A DNA stretch of 6,510 nucleotides from Firmicutes bacterium UBA5420 (GTDB taxonomy: Bacteria > Bacillota > Limnochordia > Darwinibacteriales > Darwinibacteriaceae): the NCBI GenBank assembly GCA_002409455.1, contig DHNI01000126.1, positions 942 to 7,451 on the forward strand. Reading direction: 5' to 3'. A program made the position numbers and the translations under genes. Shown here piece after piece: positions 1 through 6,436 of this stretch; the stretch's first letter is position 1, and the number at the start of each line of letters is the position of its first letter. Below the pieces are notes generated by a model. The model was not told where the DNA came from. It saw nothing but the letters and a program-made list of their open reading frames with translations, and searched no databases.

Positions 1-396
1 CAGGAGATCTGCGACAACGTAGCCGTTCTAGACAATGGCATACTGCAAGAGGCGGGCCCAGTCATCGACGTGTTCACACGCCCCCAATCTGAGGCTACCC
101 GAAGAATGCTGCAAGGATTCTGGGCCTCGAAATTCTCCCCGGAGCAATTGCAGGGTACACTAGATACTTTACTTAAGCTAACCTTTGTTGGTGATAAGGC
201 TCATCAGCCCATTATCTCCCAGATGATTCGCGAGCACAAAGTCGATGTCAACATTCTTTTTGGCCGCATCGATCAGATGAAGAATGAGCCTTTTGGCATG
301 CTTATTGTAGAACTTGTAGGGCATGCTGGACAAGTTGCCCAGGCCATGGAATTTCTTCGAGAAAACCAAGTAGAAGTGGAGGTGTTAAACCGATGA
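1..396 (+). CDS. metN: Methionine ABC transporter ATP-binding protein MetN, C-terminal part (5' end outside window)
   Basis: The frame is open from base 1 and ends with TGA at 394-396, giving 131 residues of a protein usually about 340 long. The visible part begins just after the ABC H-loop region (QEICDNVAVLDNG, then EAGPVIDVF and the RPQSEATRRML linker). It therefore lacks the Walker A, signature and Walker B motifs, which lie upstream of the window. From about base 196 to the end it forms the NIL domain, a ferredoxin-like regulatory domain. In known MetN proteins this domain binds methionine and inhibits transport when the cell is replete. MetN is the cytoplasmic ATPase that powers methionine import through MetI. 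The stop overlaps the metI start as ATGA, indicating translational coupling. Identification is strong because of the NIL domain and the metI and metQ neighbours. The promoter and any methionine-responsive leader cannot be seen. Confidence 0.93.
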   Translation, partial: QEICDNVAVLDNGILQEAGPVIDVFTRPQSEATRRMLQGFWASKFSPEQLQGTLDTLLKLTFVGDKAHQPIISQMIREHKVDVNILFGRIDQMKNEPFGMLIVELVGHAGQVAQAMEFLRENQVEVEVLNR

Positions 397-1052
397 TCAA
401 TCAAGCAATGCTCTCTATGCTCTGGGATGCCACGTTTGATACTTTGATTATGGTAGGATTGGGCACAATTCTTGCCACCCTCATTGGCTTACCAATGGGA
501 ATTCTTTTGACCACGACAGCCCCAGACCATATTCTAGAAAAACCCATGTTCCATCGCACTTTGGGGGGAATGATTAATATTGGCCGCTCCATACCCTTCA
601 TTATCCTCATGGTCGCCATTATCCCTTTCACCCGCAAGGTAGTGGGAACTTCGATTGGCACTGTAGCAGCCATTGTACCTTTGACAGTGGCAGCTATTCC
701 CTTTGTAGCCAGGCTCGTAGACGGAGCTCTAAAAGAAGTGGATGATGGGGTGATCGAGGCGGCTCAAAGTATGGGGGCCTCGCCCCCACAAATAATCTAT
801 AAAGTCATGATTCCCGAAGCTATGCCTGCACTCGTTCTAGCAATCACCCTCACGGCCGTTAACCTAGTGGGATATTCAGCCATGGCTGGCTCCATTGGAG
901 GCGGCGGTTTGGGGGATTTAGCCATTCGTTATGGGTATCAGCGTTTTCGTGGCGATATTATGCTGACAACTGTAATTATCCTTGTGGTCTTAGTGCAAGG
1001 CATTCAAATGCTTGGCGACAAAATCGCCTACAGATTATATCATCATAACTAG
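393..1052 (+). CDS. metI: Methionine ABC transporter permease MetI
   Basis: This 219-residue protein is close to the usual 217-220 of MetI. It is an inner-membrane permease with about five hydrophobic segments: roughly residues 14-40, 60-80, 86-106, 144-168 and 188-206. The cytoplasmic EAA loop, which docks on the ATPase, is clear at residues 122-141 (E122-A-A, G128, P141). The Gly-rich stretch at 166-174 (GSIGGGGLG) and the R-Y-G-Y that follows are typical of MetI. The start ATG at 393 overlaps the metN stop. A GGAGG at 378-382, inside the metN 3' end, sits 10 bases upstream. It should pair as a homodimer with two MetN subunits and receive methionine from MetQ. No anomaly is visible. Confidence 0.95.
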   Translation: MINQAMLSMLWDATFDTLIMVGLGTILATLIGLPMGILLTTTAPDHILEKPMFHRTLGGMINIGRSIPFIILMVAIIPFTRKVVGTSIGTVAAIVPLTVAAIPFVARLVDGALKEVDDGVIEAAQSMGASPPQIIYKVMIPEAMPALVLAITLTAVNLVGYSAMAGSIGGGGLGDLAIRYGYQRFRGDIMLTTVIILVVLVQGIQMLGDKIAYRLYHHN

Positions 1053-1056
1053 GAGG
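1051..1056 (+). promoter_or_regulatory. Consensus Shine-Dalgarno site for metQ
   Basis: AGGAGG, 8 bases before the metQ ATG at 1065, overlaps the metI TAG stop at 1050-1052. The perfect match suggests metQ is translated more strongly than the upstream transporter genes. This fits the need for excess binding protein over transporter. Confidence 0.85.
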
Positions 1057-1064
1057 CTAAAAAA

Positions 1065-1850
1065 ATGAATAGAAACCTCATAATTACAAGCTTACTACTT
1101 CTTGTTTTGCTAAGCACGCAGGTGGGCTCTGCTGCCACTCTCAAAGTCGGGGCCACCCCTGTACCCCATGCTGAAATCTTGGAGTTTGTTGTTCCCATCC
1201 TGGAGCAGGAAGGAATCTCTTTGGAAGTTGTGGAGTTCACTGATTATGTACGACCTAACTTGGCCTTGAACGAAGGCGAGCTCGACGCGAATTTCTTCCA
1301 GCATGTTCCCTATTTACAGTCCTTTAACCAAGACGCCGGAACAGACCTTGTGGAGTTGGTGGGAGTGCATGTGGAACCCCTGGGCGTCTTTTCTACAAAG
1401 TATGCCGCCCTTGAAGAACTACCACCAAAGGCCACCATCGCTATTCCCAATGACGCCACAAACGGAGGACGGGCTTTGTTGTTGCTACAAACTGCAGGTG
1501 TAATTGAACTACACCCAGAAGCAGGTATTACTCCAACTGTCTTTGATATTCGCGAAAACAAGGAGCAATTGCGCTTCATTGAACTTGAAGCCGCCCAATT
1601 GAGCCGCAGTCTAGCTGATGTTGACGCCGCGGTGATCAACGGAAACTACGCCCTGCAGGCAGATTTAAATCCAACGAGGGATGCCATTTTCCTAGAAGGG
1701 GCAGAGTCTCCTTATGTAAATGTAATCGCCGTGCGGTCGGACGATGTGGACAACAGTACCTTAGCCCAACTGGCGCAAGCGTTAACAAGTGATGCCGTAC
1801 GTAGCTTTATCCTGGAAAAATACGAAGGAGCAGTTGTACCCGTTTTTTAA
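1065..1850 (+). CDS. metQ: Methionine-binding protein MetQ (NlpA family), apparently not lipidated
   Basis: This 261-residue substrate-binding protein captures methionine outside the inner membrane and delivers it to MetNI. Residues 1-24 form a signal peptide: MNRN, a long Leu/Val core, then QVGSAA with probable signal peptidase I cleavage near 23-24. The mature protein starts at about TLKVGATPVPHAEIL. NlpA/MetQ hallmarks are FFQHVPYL at 77-84 (ligand-pocket aromatic residues), NDATNGGRALLLL at 129-141 and VINGNYA at 190-196. Length is near the family norm of 260-275. The protein contains no cysteine at all, so the lipobox cysteine used to anchor most MetQ/NlpA proteins is absent. A freely diffusing periplasmic form is inferred, which favours a diderm cell. 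It is the last gene of the operon, followed by a terminator 14 bases after the stop. The NlpA family also includes close homologues for other substrates, but metN with a NIL domain and metI support methionine. Confidence 0.93.
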   Translation: MNRNLIITSLLLLVLLSTQVGSAATLKVGATPVPHAEILEFVVPILEQEGISLEVVEFTDYVRPNLALNEGELDANFFQHVPYLQSFNQDAGTDLVELVGVHVEPLGVFSTKYAALEELPPKATIAIPNDATNGGRALLLLQTAGVIELHPEAGITPTVFDIRENKEQLRFIELEAAQLSRSLADVDAAVINGNYALQADLNPTRDAIFLEGAESPYVNVIAVRSDDVDNSTLAQLAQALTSDAVRSFILEKYEGAVVPVF

Positions 1851-1863
1851 AGAACCTGTTTGC

Positions 1864-1898
1864 AAAGGGGCCATCGGATGTTTCGATGACCCCTTTTT
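1864..1898 (+). terminator. Rho-independent terminator of the met operon, in a convergent gap
   Basis: The left arm AAAGGGG (1864-1870) pairs with CCCCTTT (1890-1896). One C-A mismatch (1871/1889) separates it from an inner stem, CATCG (1872-1876) with CGATG (1884-1888), closing a 7-base loop. Five T residues (1894-1898) follow on the + strand. On the minus strand only three T residues come straight after the stem, so it could also stop the opposing glycosidase transcript, but less efficiently. It fills the 49-base gap between the two convergent stops. Confidence 0.88.
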
Positions 1899-1899
1899 A

Positions 1900-3630
1900 C
1901 TATCCCAGTATTCTAGTTCCATAGGGTTCGAGTACCACTTCACCTAAAGCAAACTTCTCTTTCGTCAGCAAATCTTGCACTTGCTTTGGCACCGCCACCG
2001 GCCAGGCTACCTTGCGTAAATCAACGGATTGTCTCTTAGCCTGATTATTGAGGAGCACAAGCACCTGATCACCGCTTTGAAAACGGACAAATCCATAGAT
2101 ATTGGTGACACTATCAGCCCACACCGTACGGCAACGACCAGAGCGTAATACATCGTGCTCTTTGCGTAGGGCGATGAGTTTTTGATGCCATGCCAAAAGC
2201 TCGAGATTTTGCTCCTCGGGATCCCACAGCATGCCCCGCCGGCAATCTGGATCCGTCAGACCTTCCATACCTACTTCATCGCCATAATAAATCATGGGAG
2301 CTCCTTCATAGGTTAATTGGAACGCTACCGCCAAGGCAAACTTCGGCACACTACCGCCGCAAGTAGTCAGAAACCGTTCTGTGTCATGACTTCCCAGGAG
2401 GTTAAACAGGCTCAAGTTCACGGCCTGGATATGGTTGACCTGGACTTTAGCCAAACGGTTGGCAAAGGATCGCGCCCGAATTGTACCCGTAGCGAAAAAA
2501 TCAAGACAGGCGTATTGTAAAGAGTAATTCATGACTGAATCAAACTGGTCACCCCGCACCCATTCACTCGCCTCATGCCATAGTTCACCTACAATGAGGG
2601 CCTCAGAGTTTTCAGCCTTAATGGCCTGTCGAAACTCCCGCCAAAACTGATGATCAATCTCGTTAGCCACATCGAGCCGCCAGCCATCAATCCCAAATTC
2701 GCGGATCCAATAGCGACCTACTTCAAGAAAATATTCCTTAACATCGTCTTGATGTGTCATGAGCTTAGGCATAGTCGCGATCTGGTTGGAAAAGGTTTCG
2801 TAGTTGGGAGGATCCGTCTTTACCGGGAAACTCTCAATATTGAACCAATGCTCATAAGGGGATTCTTCTCCACGCTCTAGAACGTCCTGGAAAGCAAAGA
2901 AGCCAAAACCGCTGTGATTAAAAACCGCGTCAAAGACCACCTTAATATCATGCTCGTGAGCCAATTTGATCAAGCTTCGTAGCGTCTCCTCGTCACCAAA
3001 ATGAGGATCGATGGTATAGTAATCGACTGTGTCATATTTGTGATTGCTTGGTGCCTGAAAAATGGGGGTTAAGTAGAGTACATCAACCCCTAGATCAACA
3101 AGATGCCCGAAATGATCGATAATTCCTTGTAGATCCCCGCCTTTTTGGCTAGTCACCGTTGGTAAAGCGTCCCAAGGTTCCACGTTAGGGGGATCATTGG
3201 TGGAGTCACCATTGGCAAAGCGTTCTGGGAAGATTTGGTAGATCACGGCTCCCTGCGACCACAGGGGAGGTTCCCACAGATCCTTAAGGGCAATATAAGG
3301 ATAGTGAAACTGCGTATTGGGAGGAACATCGTCGAAAAAGCCCTTTTCGGTATAAAAAACCTGATGCTTTCCATCGTCTAACAGAAATACATAACCAAAG
3401 CGCTTGGTGTCAAGCTGCACATCGGCTTGATGGAAGGAAAACATCTCGTCCTCTGCAACCATCTCCATGGTGGCGGCAAAAGGCTCCGATCCTCCATAGC
3501 GGTCTTGGTACAACACTGTCACGCTTTGTAGATCGCCCTTTGCCGCTCGCAACGTAATCCGTAACGTGTCTTCGGACACGGCATAGGCATAGTTTCCATG
3601 GGCCACATGATACACTGCTTCCCTTAGCAT
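1900..3630 (-). CDS. GH13_20 alpha-glycosidase (neopullulanase / cyclomaltodextrinase / maltogenic amylase type)
   Basis: A 576-residue enzyme that should hydrolyse alpha-1,4 bonds, and some alpha-1,6 bonds, of maltodextrins, cyclodextrins or pullulan in the cytoplasm; no signal peptide is seen. Residues 1-120 form a CBM34-like N-domain opening MLREAVYH..NYAYA. The (beta/alpha)8 domain follows, then a C-terminal beta domain from about 500. Visible motifs are QIFPERFANGD with NDP and GGD (the Ca site of this family), region I DAVFNH 234-239, MPKL 287-290, region II GWRLDVANE with nucleophile D320, region III GELWHE with acid/base E349, and region IV GSHDTER with D416. VANE after the nucleophile is typical of subfamily 20. 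The ATG at 3630 was chosen because homologues begin MLREA and AAGGAG sits 7 bases upstream. A TTG at 3654 would add eight residues but contain that ribosome site. The gene has its own predicted operator-promoter and lies 41 bases after the 691-aa gene. The exact substrate cannot be told from sequence. Confidence 0.93.
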   Translation of the reverse strand: MLREAVYHVAHGNYAYAVSEDTLRITLRAAKGDLQSVTVLYQDRYGGSEPFAATMEMVAEDEMFSFHQADVQLDTKRFGYVFLLDDGKHQVFYTEKGFFDDVPPNTQFHYPYIALKDLWEPPLWSQGAVIYQIFPERFANGDSTNDPPNVEPWDALPTVTSQKGGDLQGIIDHFGHLVDLGVDVLYLTPIFQAPSNHKYDTVDYYTIDPHFGDEETLRSLIKLAHEHDIKVVFDAVFNHSGFGFFAFQDVLERGEESPYEHWFNIESFPVKTDPPNYETFSNQIATMPKLMTHQDDVKEYFLEVGRYWIREFGIDGWRLDVANEIDHQFWREFRQAIKAENSEALIVGELWHEASEWVRGDQFDSVMNYSLQYACLDFFATGTIRARSFANRLAKVQVNHIQAVNLSLFNLLGSHDTERFLTTCGGSVPKFALAVAFQLTYEGAPMIYYGDEVGMEGLTDPDCRRGMLWDPEEQNLELLAWHQKLIALRKEHDVLRSGRCRTVWADSVTNIYGFVRFQSGDQVLVLLNNQAKRQSVDLRKVAWPVAVPKQVQDLLTKEKFALGEVVLEPYGTRILG

Positions 3631-3637
3631 TTCTCCA

Positions 3638-3643
3638 CTCCTT
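3638..3643 (-). promoter_or_regulatory. Shine-Dalgarno site that decides the glycosidase start
   Basis: On the minus strand AAGGAG lies 7 bases before the ATG at 3630. It argues against the in-frame TTG at 3652-3654, which has no ribosome site of its own at a suitable distance and lacks family similarity in its extra residues. Confidence 0.8.
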
Positions 3644-3649
3644 GTCTTT

Positions 3650-3663
3650 TGCAAACGTTAGCA
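3650..3663. promoter_or_regulatory. Putative LacI-family (MalR-like) operator
   Basis: TGCAAACGTTAGCA is a 14-base inverted repeat with 6 of 7 matching pairs around a central CG, the pattern of LacI-family operators. The core GCAAACGTT matches the half-site known for MalR-type maltose repressors (GCAAACGTTTGC). It lies 20 bases before the start of a maltodextrin-cleaving enzyme and covers the predicted -10. The seen facts are the palindrome and its position. Repression relieved by maltose or a related sugar is inference. A CcpA-like cre is a weaker alternative, because two A/T positions of that consensus are not met. Confidence 0.65.
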
Positions 3664-3685
3664 CACTTTTCCTATTCGAAGTCAA
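3657..3685 (-). promoter_or_regulatory. Predicted sigma70-type promoter of the glycosidase gene
   Basis: On the minus strand, TTGACT (3685-3680) is followed by a 17-base spacer and GCTAAC (3662-3657). A TGT immediately before the -10 gives an extended -10 (TGn). The -35 matches 5 of 6 and the -10 only 3 of 6. The -35 lies within the last codons of the upstream 691-aa gene and the -10 lies inside the operator. Transcription would start near 3650, leaving a leader of about 20 bases. Confidence 0.5.
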
Positions 3686-5747
3686 CCGACGTTTTCCTGC
3701 CAACAAAAGGCACAACCACACCTGCTTTTGCGTGCCACCCTTGTTCATTATTCCATCCAGCCTGGGCCACAACTTGGGGCATGGGATAGATCATCACTCC
3801 GGCGCCATAACAAAGATCCAACTTGGCAAGTTGCTCCTTCCAGGAGAAACTTGTGCGTGCGCCTCCCTCAACATACAGTGTGCAACGTGGCGACAAGACA
3901 TACCCAAGCTGTCCCCTAGTTTCTAAGAACATCATCTCATTTTTGATCTGGAGAGCAGCATGGAAAGCCGAAAGTACGTTTTCCTGTGAAAAGCTCTTTT
4001 GCCAGCGCACTCCCCCCTCTAAAGATGCTTGCGATCCAGTTTTCAGATACGCTTCCCATGACCCTCCCTTAAGCTCCAAATGAAGATGCCCTGCCCGCCA
4101 CTGCACTCGTAGATCCTCATGACTACTACGTTGGTACGCAAACATCACTCCTTGAGAGCTTACGTCCAGACGCAAAAGAGGCTGAAAGGTCTCCATCCAT
4201 ACCCTGCGCGATTTGAGACTTGCCCCCCAAGCCCAAGCATCCGATGAAAAGCGAAGTGCCAGATCCTTAGGCCCAACACTCGCTCCAAAAGTATCACTGC
4301 TGTATTGAACCGCAAGGGCCGGCATAGGACCCGAGTCTTTCGGTAGATTAACTGACCAGAGCCATTTTCCTTGGTTATAGATCCCTTTGCGAAAATCTGC
4401 AGTCTCCCACCAGCTCCAATCTCCTGCCTCTTGAATTCCCTGCGGCGCATTTGTGACGGAAACAATCTGCTTTGATGTAACAACCTCCACACGTGTTGTT
4501 CTAGACCCTCCTTCAATGTGTAGACGTTGCCGTTCAGGCGTGGCATCCAGAAACCAGGGGCCAGACTGTGTCACAAGGCGCCACGAGAACCCGCGATCCC
4601 ACAGAAAAACCGGTAGAACAAAATCCCAATCACCGTTCGTCGGCGGTGAGTGCACGACACTTGTGGCCAGAGGAAGACCCGTCCAAATGGGCTGCGCGGG
4701 ATCATCTAAAGGGATAAGCACATTCAGTTCTCGACCGTCCACAAAAAGATCTCCTCGCCCATGCATCCTGTGTACATGTCCACTAGGGAGCAACAACGGA
4801 GATGTGCTGTCTACCTGCAACCTTTGTACTGCATCAAGCTCAAACCAATCGCGATCAATTTGCACCCTGCAGGTAGCCTCCTTACCCTGCCACAAAGCAC
4901 TAAGTTCCTGAACAGTCAAAGGAGCCAAGAGGGCCTGTACTGAACCACGCACTTCATGCACACCTGGGGGCAAAGCAGGTATGCGAATGCACAGGCTATC
5001 CTCTCCATCCCTAGACACATCTAGGGGCTTACCGTTTAGGAACCAACTGCGATCGAGACGCAGATAGGAATTGGAGCCAACCAGAAGCTCCCCAGCTGGG
5101 CTGGGCCCCTCTATGTTGAGTGTCAGATCTCCCCAATCGCCTGTCTCTACATGCAGAAAACTTGGTGTCCACCACAAACCCGTTTGGGTCTCTTCTACTT
5201 GAACAGCCTGGGATTGGATCCCTAACCTGGGCATAAAGAGTTCCTGTTGATCACAGAAGAGGCGATCGCCTGGTTCTAATAAAAACCACTGTTCGGAGGG
5301 GATCGACAATGTCCCTCTACCCTCCCTGTACACCGTAACTCCAGCATGATTCAAAGGCAAAATCCAGGTATGGGGAAAAATGGGAAGGCCCAAGATTCCT
5401 TGGGCCCCTTCTAAGCATACCTGCATCTGGAGACGATGGCTTCCCGCGGAAAGCACCGCAAGGTCAAAGTGCACTTCTAAAACGTGGGAGCTTTGCAACG
5501 AACTGTTGCCACTTATAATCGGGCCCTCCTTGACAAGACAACCGTCTTGATCCAGAAATCGGAGACTATCTGGACATTTTGCATGAAACTGCCAAGGGCC
5601 TGAAGCATCGATCCACAAATCGAGCCTTTGCGTCGCTGTGGCTGGTAAGACCACGGGATCAACAACATGCTTAAGAACTGGCACCTCGCCCCTAGCGAAA
5701 CCAGCTGGCAGCAAAACAAACATCAACACTAGGGCAAGGGTTCTCAT
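3672..5747 (-). CDS. Large secreted Trp-rich protein with predicted C-terminal outer-membrane beta-barrel, family not recognised
   Basis: This is a 691-residue protein I cannot assign to a named family. Residues 1-20 are a signal peptide (MRTLALVLMFVLLPAGFARG). Residues 21-470 are predicted beta-rich and carry a recurring Trp-Phe motif: SGPWQF at 49-54, EQWFLL at 152-157, LDRSWFL at 231-237, IDRDWFEL at 297-304 and SGPWFL at 395-400. These suggest several related beta-sandwich units 65-100 residues apart. Residues about 475-691 alternate polar and hydrophobic in short strands with Gly/aromatic turns (GVMFAYQR, GHLHLELK, GQLGYVLS, CTLYVEGGAR, WHAKAGVVVPF). I count roughly 14-16 strands, as in an outer-membrane barrel, and the chain ends VDFE. 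There are 29 Trp and 8 Cys. The start overlaps the upstream stop (ATGA) with no clear Shine-Dalgarno site, so translation is probably coupled. From gene order it may be the outer-membrane partner of the chaperone-like protein, but its layout differs from classical ushers. Being a real gene is near certain; the function is inferred. Confidence 0.72.
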   Translation of the reverse strand: MRTLALVLMFVLLPAGFARGEVPVLKHVVDPVVLPATATQRLDLWIDASGPWQFHAKCPDSLRFLDQDGCLVKEGPIISGNSSLQSSHVLEVHFDLAVLSAGSHRLQMQVCLEGAQGILGLPIFPHTWILPLNHAGVTVYREGRGTLSIPSEQWFLLEPGDRLFCDQQELFMPRLGIQSQAVQVEETQTGLWWTPSFLHVETGDWGDLTLNIEGPSPAGELLVGSNSYLRLDRSWFLNGKPLDVSRDGEDSLCIRIPALPPGVHEVRGSVQALLAPLTVQELSALWQGKEATCRVQIDRDWFELDAVQRLQVDSTSPLLLPSGHVHRMHGRGDLFVDGRELNVLIPLDDPAQPIWTGLPLATSVVHSPPTNGDWDFVLPVFLWDRGFSWRLVTQSGPWFLDATPERQRLHIEGGSRTTRVEVVTSKQIVSVTNAPQGIQEAGDWSWWETADFRKGIYNQGKWLWSVNLPKDSGPMPALAVQYSSDTFGASVGPKDLALRFSSDAWAWGASLKSRRVWMETFQPLLRLDVSSQGVMFAYQRSSHEDLRVQWRAGHLHLELKGGSWEAYLKTGSQASLEGGVRWQKSFSQENVLSAFHAALQIKNEMMFLETRGQLGYVLSPRCTLYVEGGARTSFSWKEQLAKLDLCYGAGVMIYPMPQVVAQAGWNNEQGWHAKAGVVVPFVGRKTSVDFE

Positions 5748-6436
5748 GGAGACTGCACCGAGTGATCGGTGATGAGTTCCACCCTGTGTACCCAGCGTGG
5801 TAGCGGAACCTGCACACCGCGGCTACGGCCAGCCAACACCACTCCACTTGTGACTTTGCGCCTTTCACCTAACTGATTGAATGCATCAAAGAGGTGTAGT
5901 TCACCTTCCCATAATCCATGCCGAAGTCCACTATTATGTACTGTGAAGGCCAAAGCCTCTCCCTGCTGCATCCAAGATGATACTGCAACGTTCGCCCTGT
6001 CTTCTGAAGTAGAGAGTAAGAACAGTACAGCAAAACGCGTTGGCACGCCTCCTTGTGTTGGTTTGACAAAAAGAACGGCGTAGAGGTGGTCAAAGTCATC
6101 CCGAGTTAATTCTACCTGAACAATATCCTGTCCCTTAGGCTCCAAAATGAGAACCTCATGATTAAGGGCCAACATTTCCGTAGCCCTTCGTACCGCCTCC
6201 CCATCTTCGAGAAACACTACACCGCCTGTTTCATCCTGGTCGAAAAGGGCTAGGGAAAGCTGCAGCTCAATGCTTTGTTCTCCCCAGTTCTGGCAGACGA
6301 TGGCAAAGGCCTGCCCTGCCCTAACCTGGGCTGCTTCGATGATCACAGGAGAAACGGACACTGTGGCCTGGCCGCTGCCACAGGTTAGGAGAACAACTAT
6401 CAGCCCCAAAGCAAATCTCTCCACTACCCGCATCAT
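5744..6436 (-). CDS. Secreted PapD-like (pilus chaperone-type) two-domain protein
   Basis: This 230-residue protein has a signal peptide at 1-24 (MMRVVERF, hydrophobic core, LLTCGSGQA). Length and layout fit periplasmic pilus chaperones: an N-terminal Ig-like half (VSVSPVIIEA..VRAGQAFAIVCQNWGEQSIELQL, then an ILEPKGQDIVQVEL strand pair and LYAVLFVKP) and a second beta half from about 145 (ANVAVSSW..LAFTVHNSGL..EGELHLFD..VVLAGRSRGVQVPL). PapD-type proteins bind subunits in the periplasm by strand donation. DUF916-like surface-protein partners share a similar layout and are an alternative. C19 in LLTC sits where a lipobox cysteine would be, but the preceding Thr is unfavourable, so signal peptidase I cleavage after GQA is preferred. 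ATG at 6436 overlaps the preceding stop (ATGA); a second ATG follows at once at 6433. Its own stop overlaps the next start by 4 bases. The fold call rests on pattern only, without alignment. Confidence 0.6.
   Translation of the reverse strand: MMRVVERFALGLIVVLLTCGSGQATVSVSPVIIEAAQVRAGQAFAIVCQNWGEQSIELQLSLALFDQDETGGVVFLEDGEAVRRATEMLALNHEVLILEPKGQDIVQVELTRDDFDHLYAVLFVKPTQGGVPTRFAVLFLLSTSEDRANVAVSSWMQQGEALAFTVHNSGLRHGLWEGELHLFDAFNQLGERRKVTSGVVLAGRSRGVQVPLPRWVHRVELITDHSVQSP

Noticed and set aside
1..70. SAM or other methionine riboswitch for the met operon
   Set aside because: The window begins inside metN coding sequence, so any leader is outside it.
1857..1868. GTTTGCAAA palindrome before the terminator as a second LacI-type operator
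   Set aside because: It lacks the central CG and lies downstream of metQ with no promoter nearby; probably chance sequence at the terminator base.
3631..3654. TTG start at 3654 giving a 584-aa glycosidase
   Set aside because: The extension contains the AAGGAG site of the ATG at 3630, and the added residues do not look like the family N-terminus.
3410..3772. 120-codon open frame on the - strand across the glycosidase start
   Set aside because: Overlaps the starts and ends of two well-supported genes in another frame, with low-complexity basic translation.
4453..4911. 152-codon open frame on the + strand
   Set aside because: Lies wholly antisense to the 691-aa gene; Arg/Ser/Cys-rich translation with no domain, signal peptide or ribosome site; typical shadow frame.
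5261..5275. GGCGATCGCC resembling the cyanobacterial HIP1 palindrome
   Set aside because: Only one full copy noted in 6.5 kb, whereas HIP1 is frequent where it matters; gene content does not look cyanobacterial.
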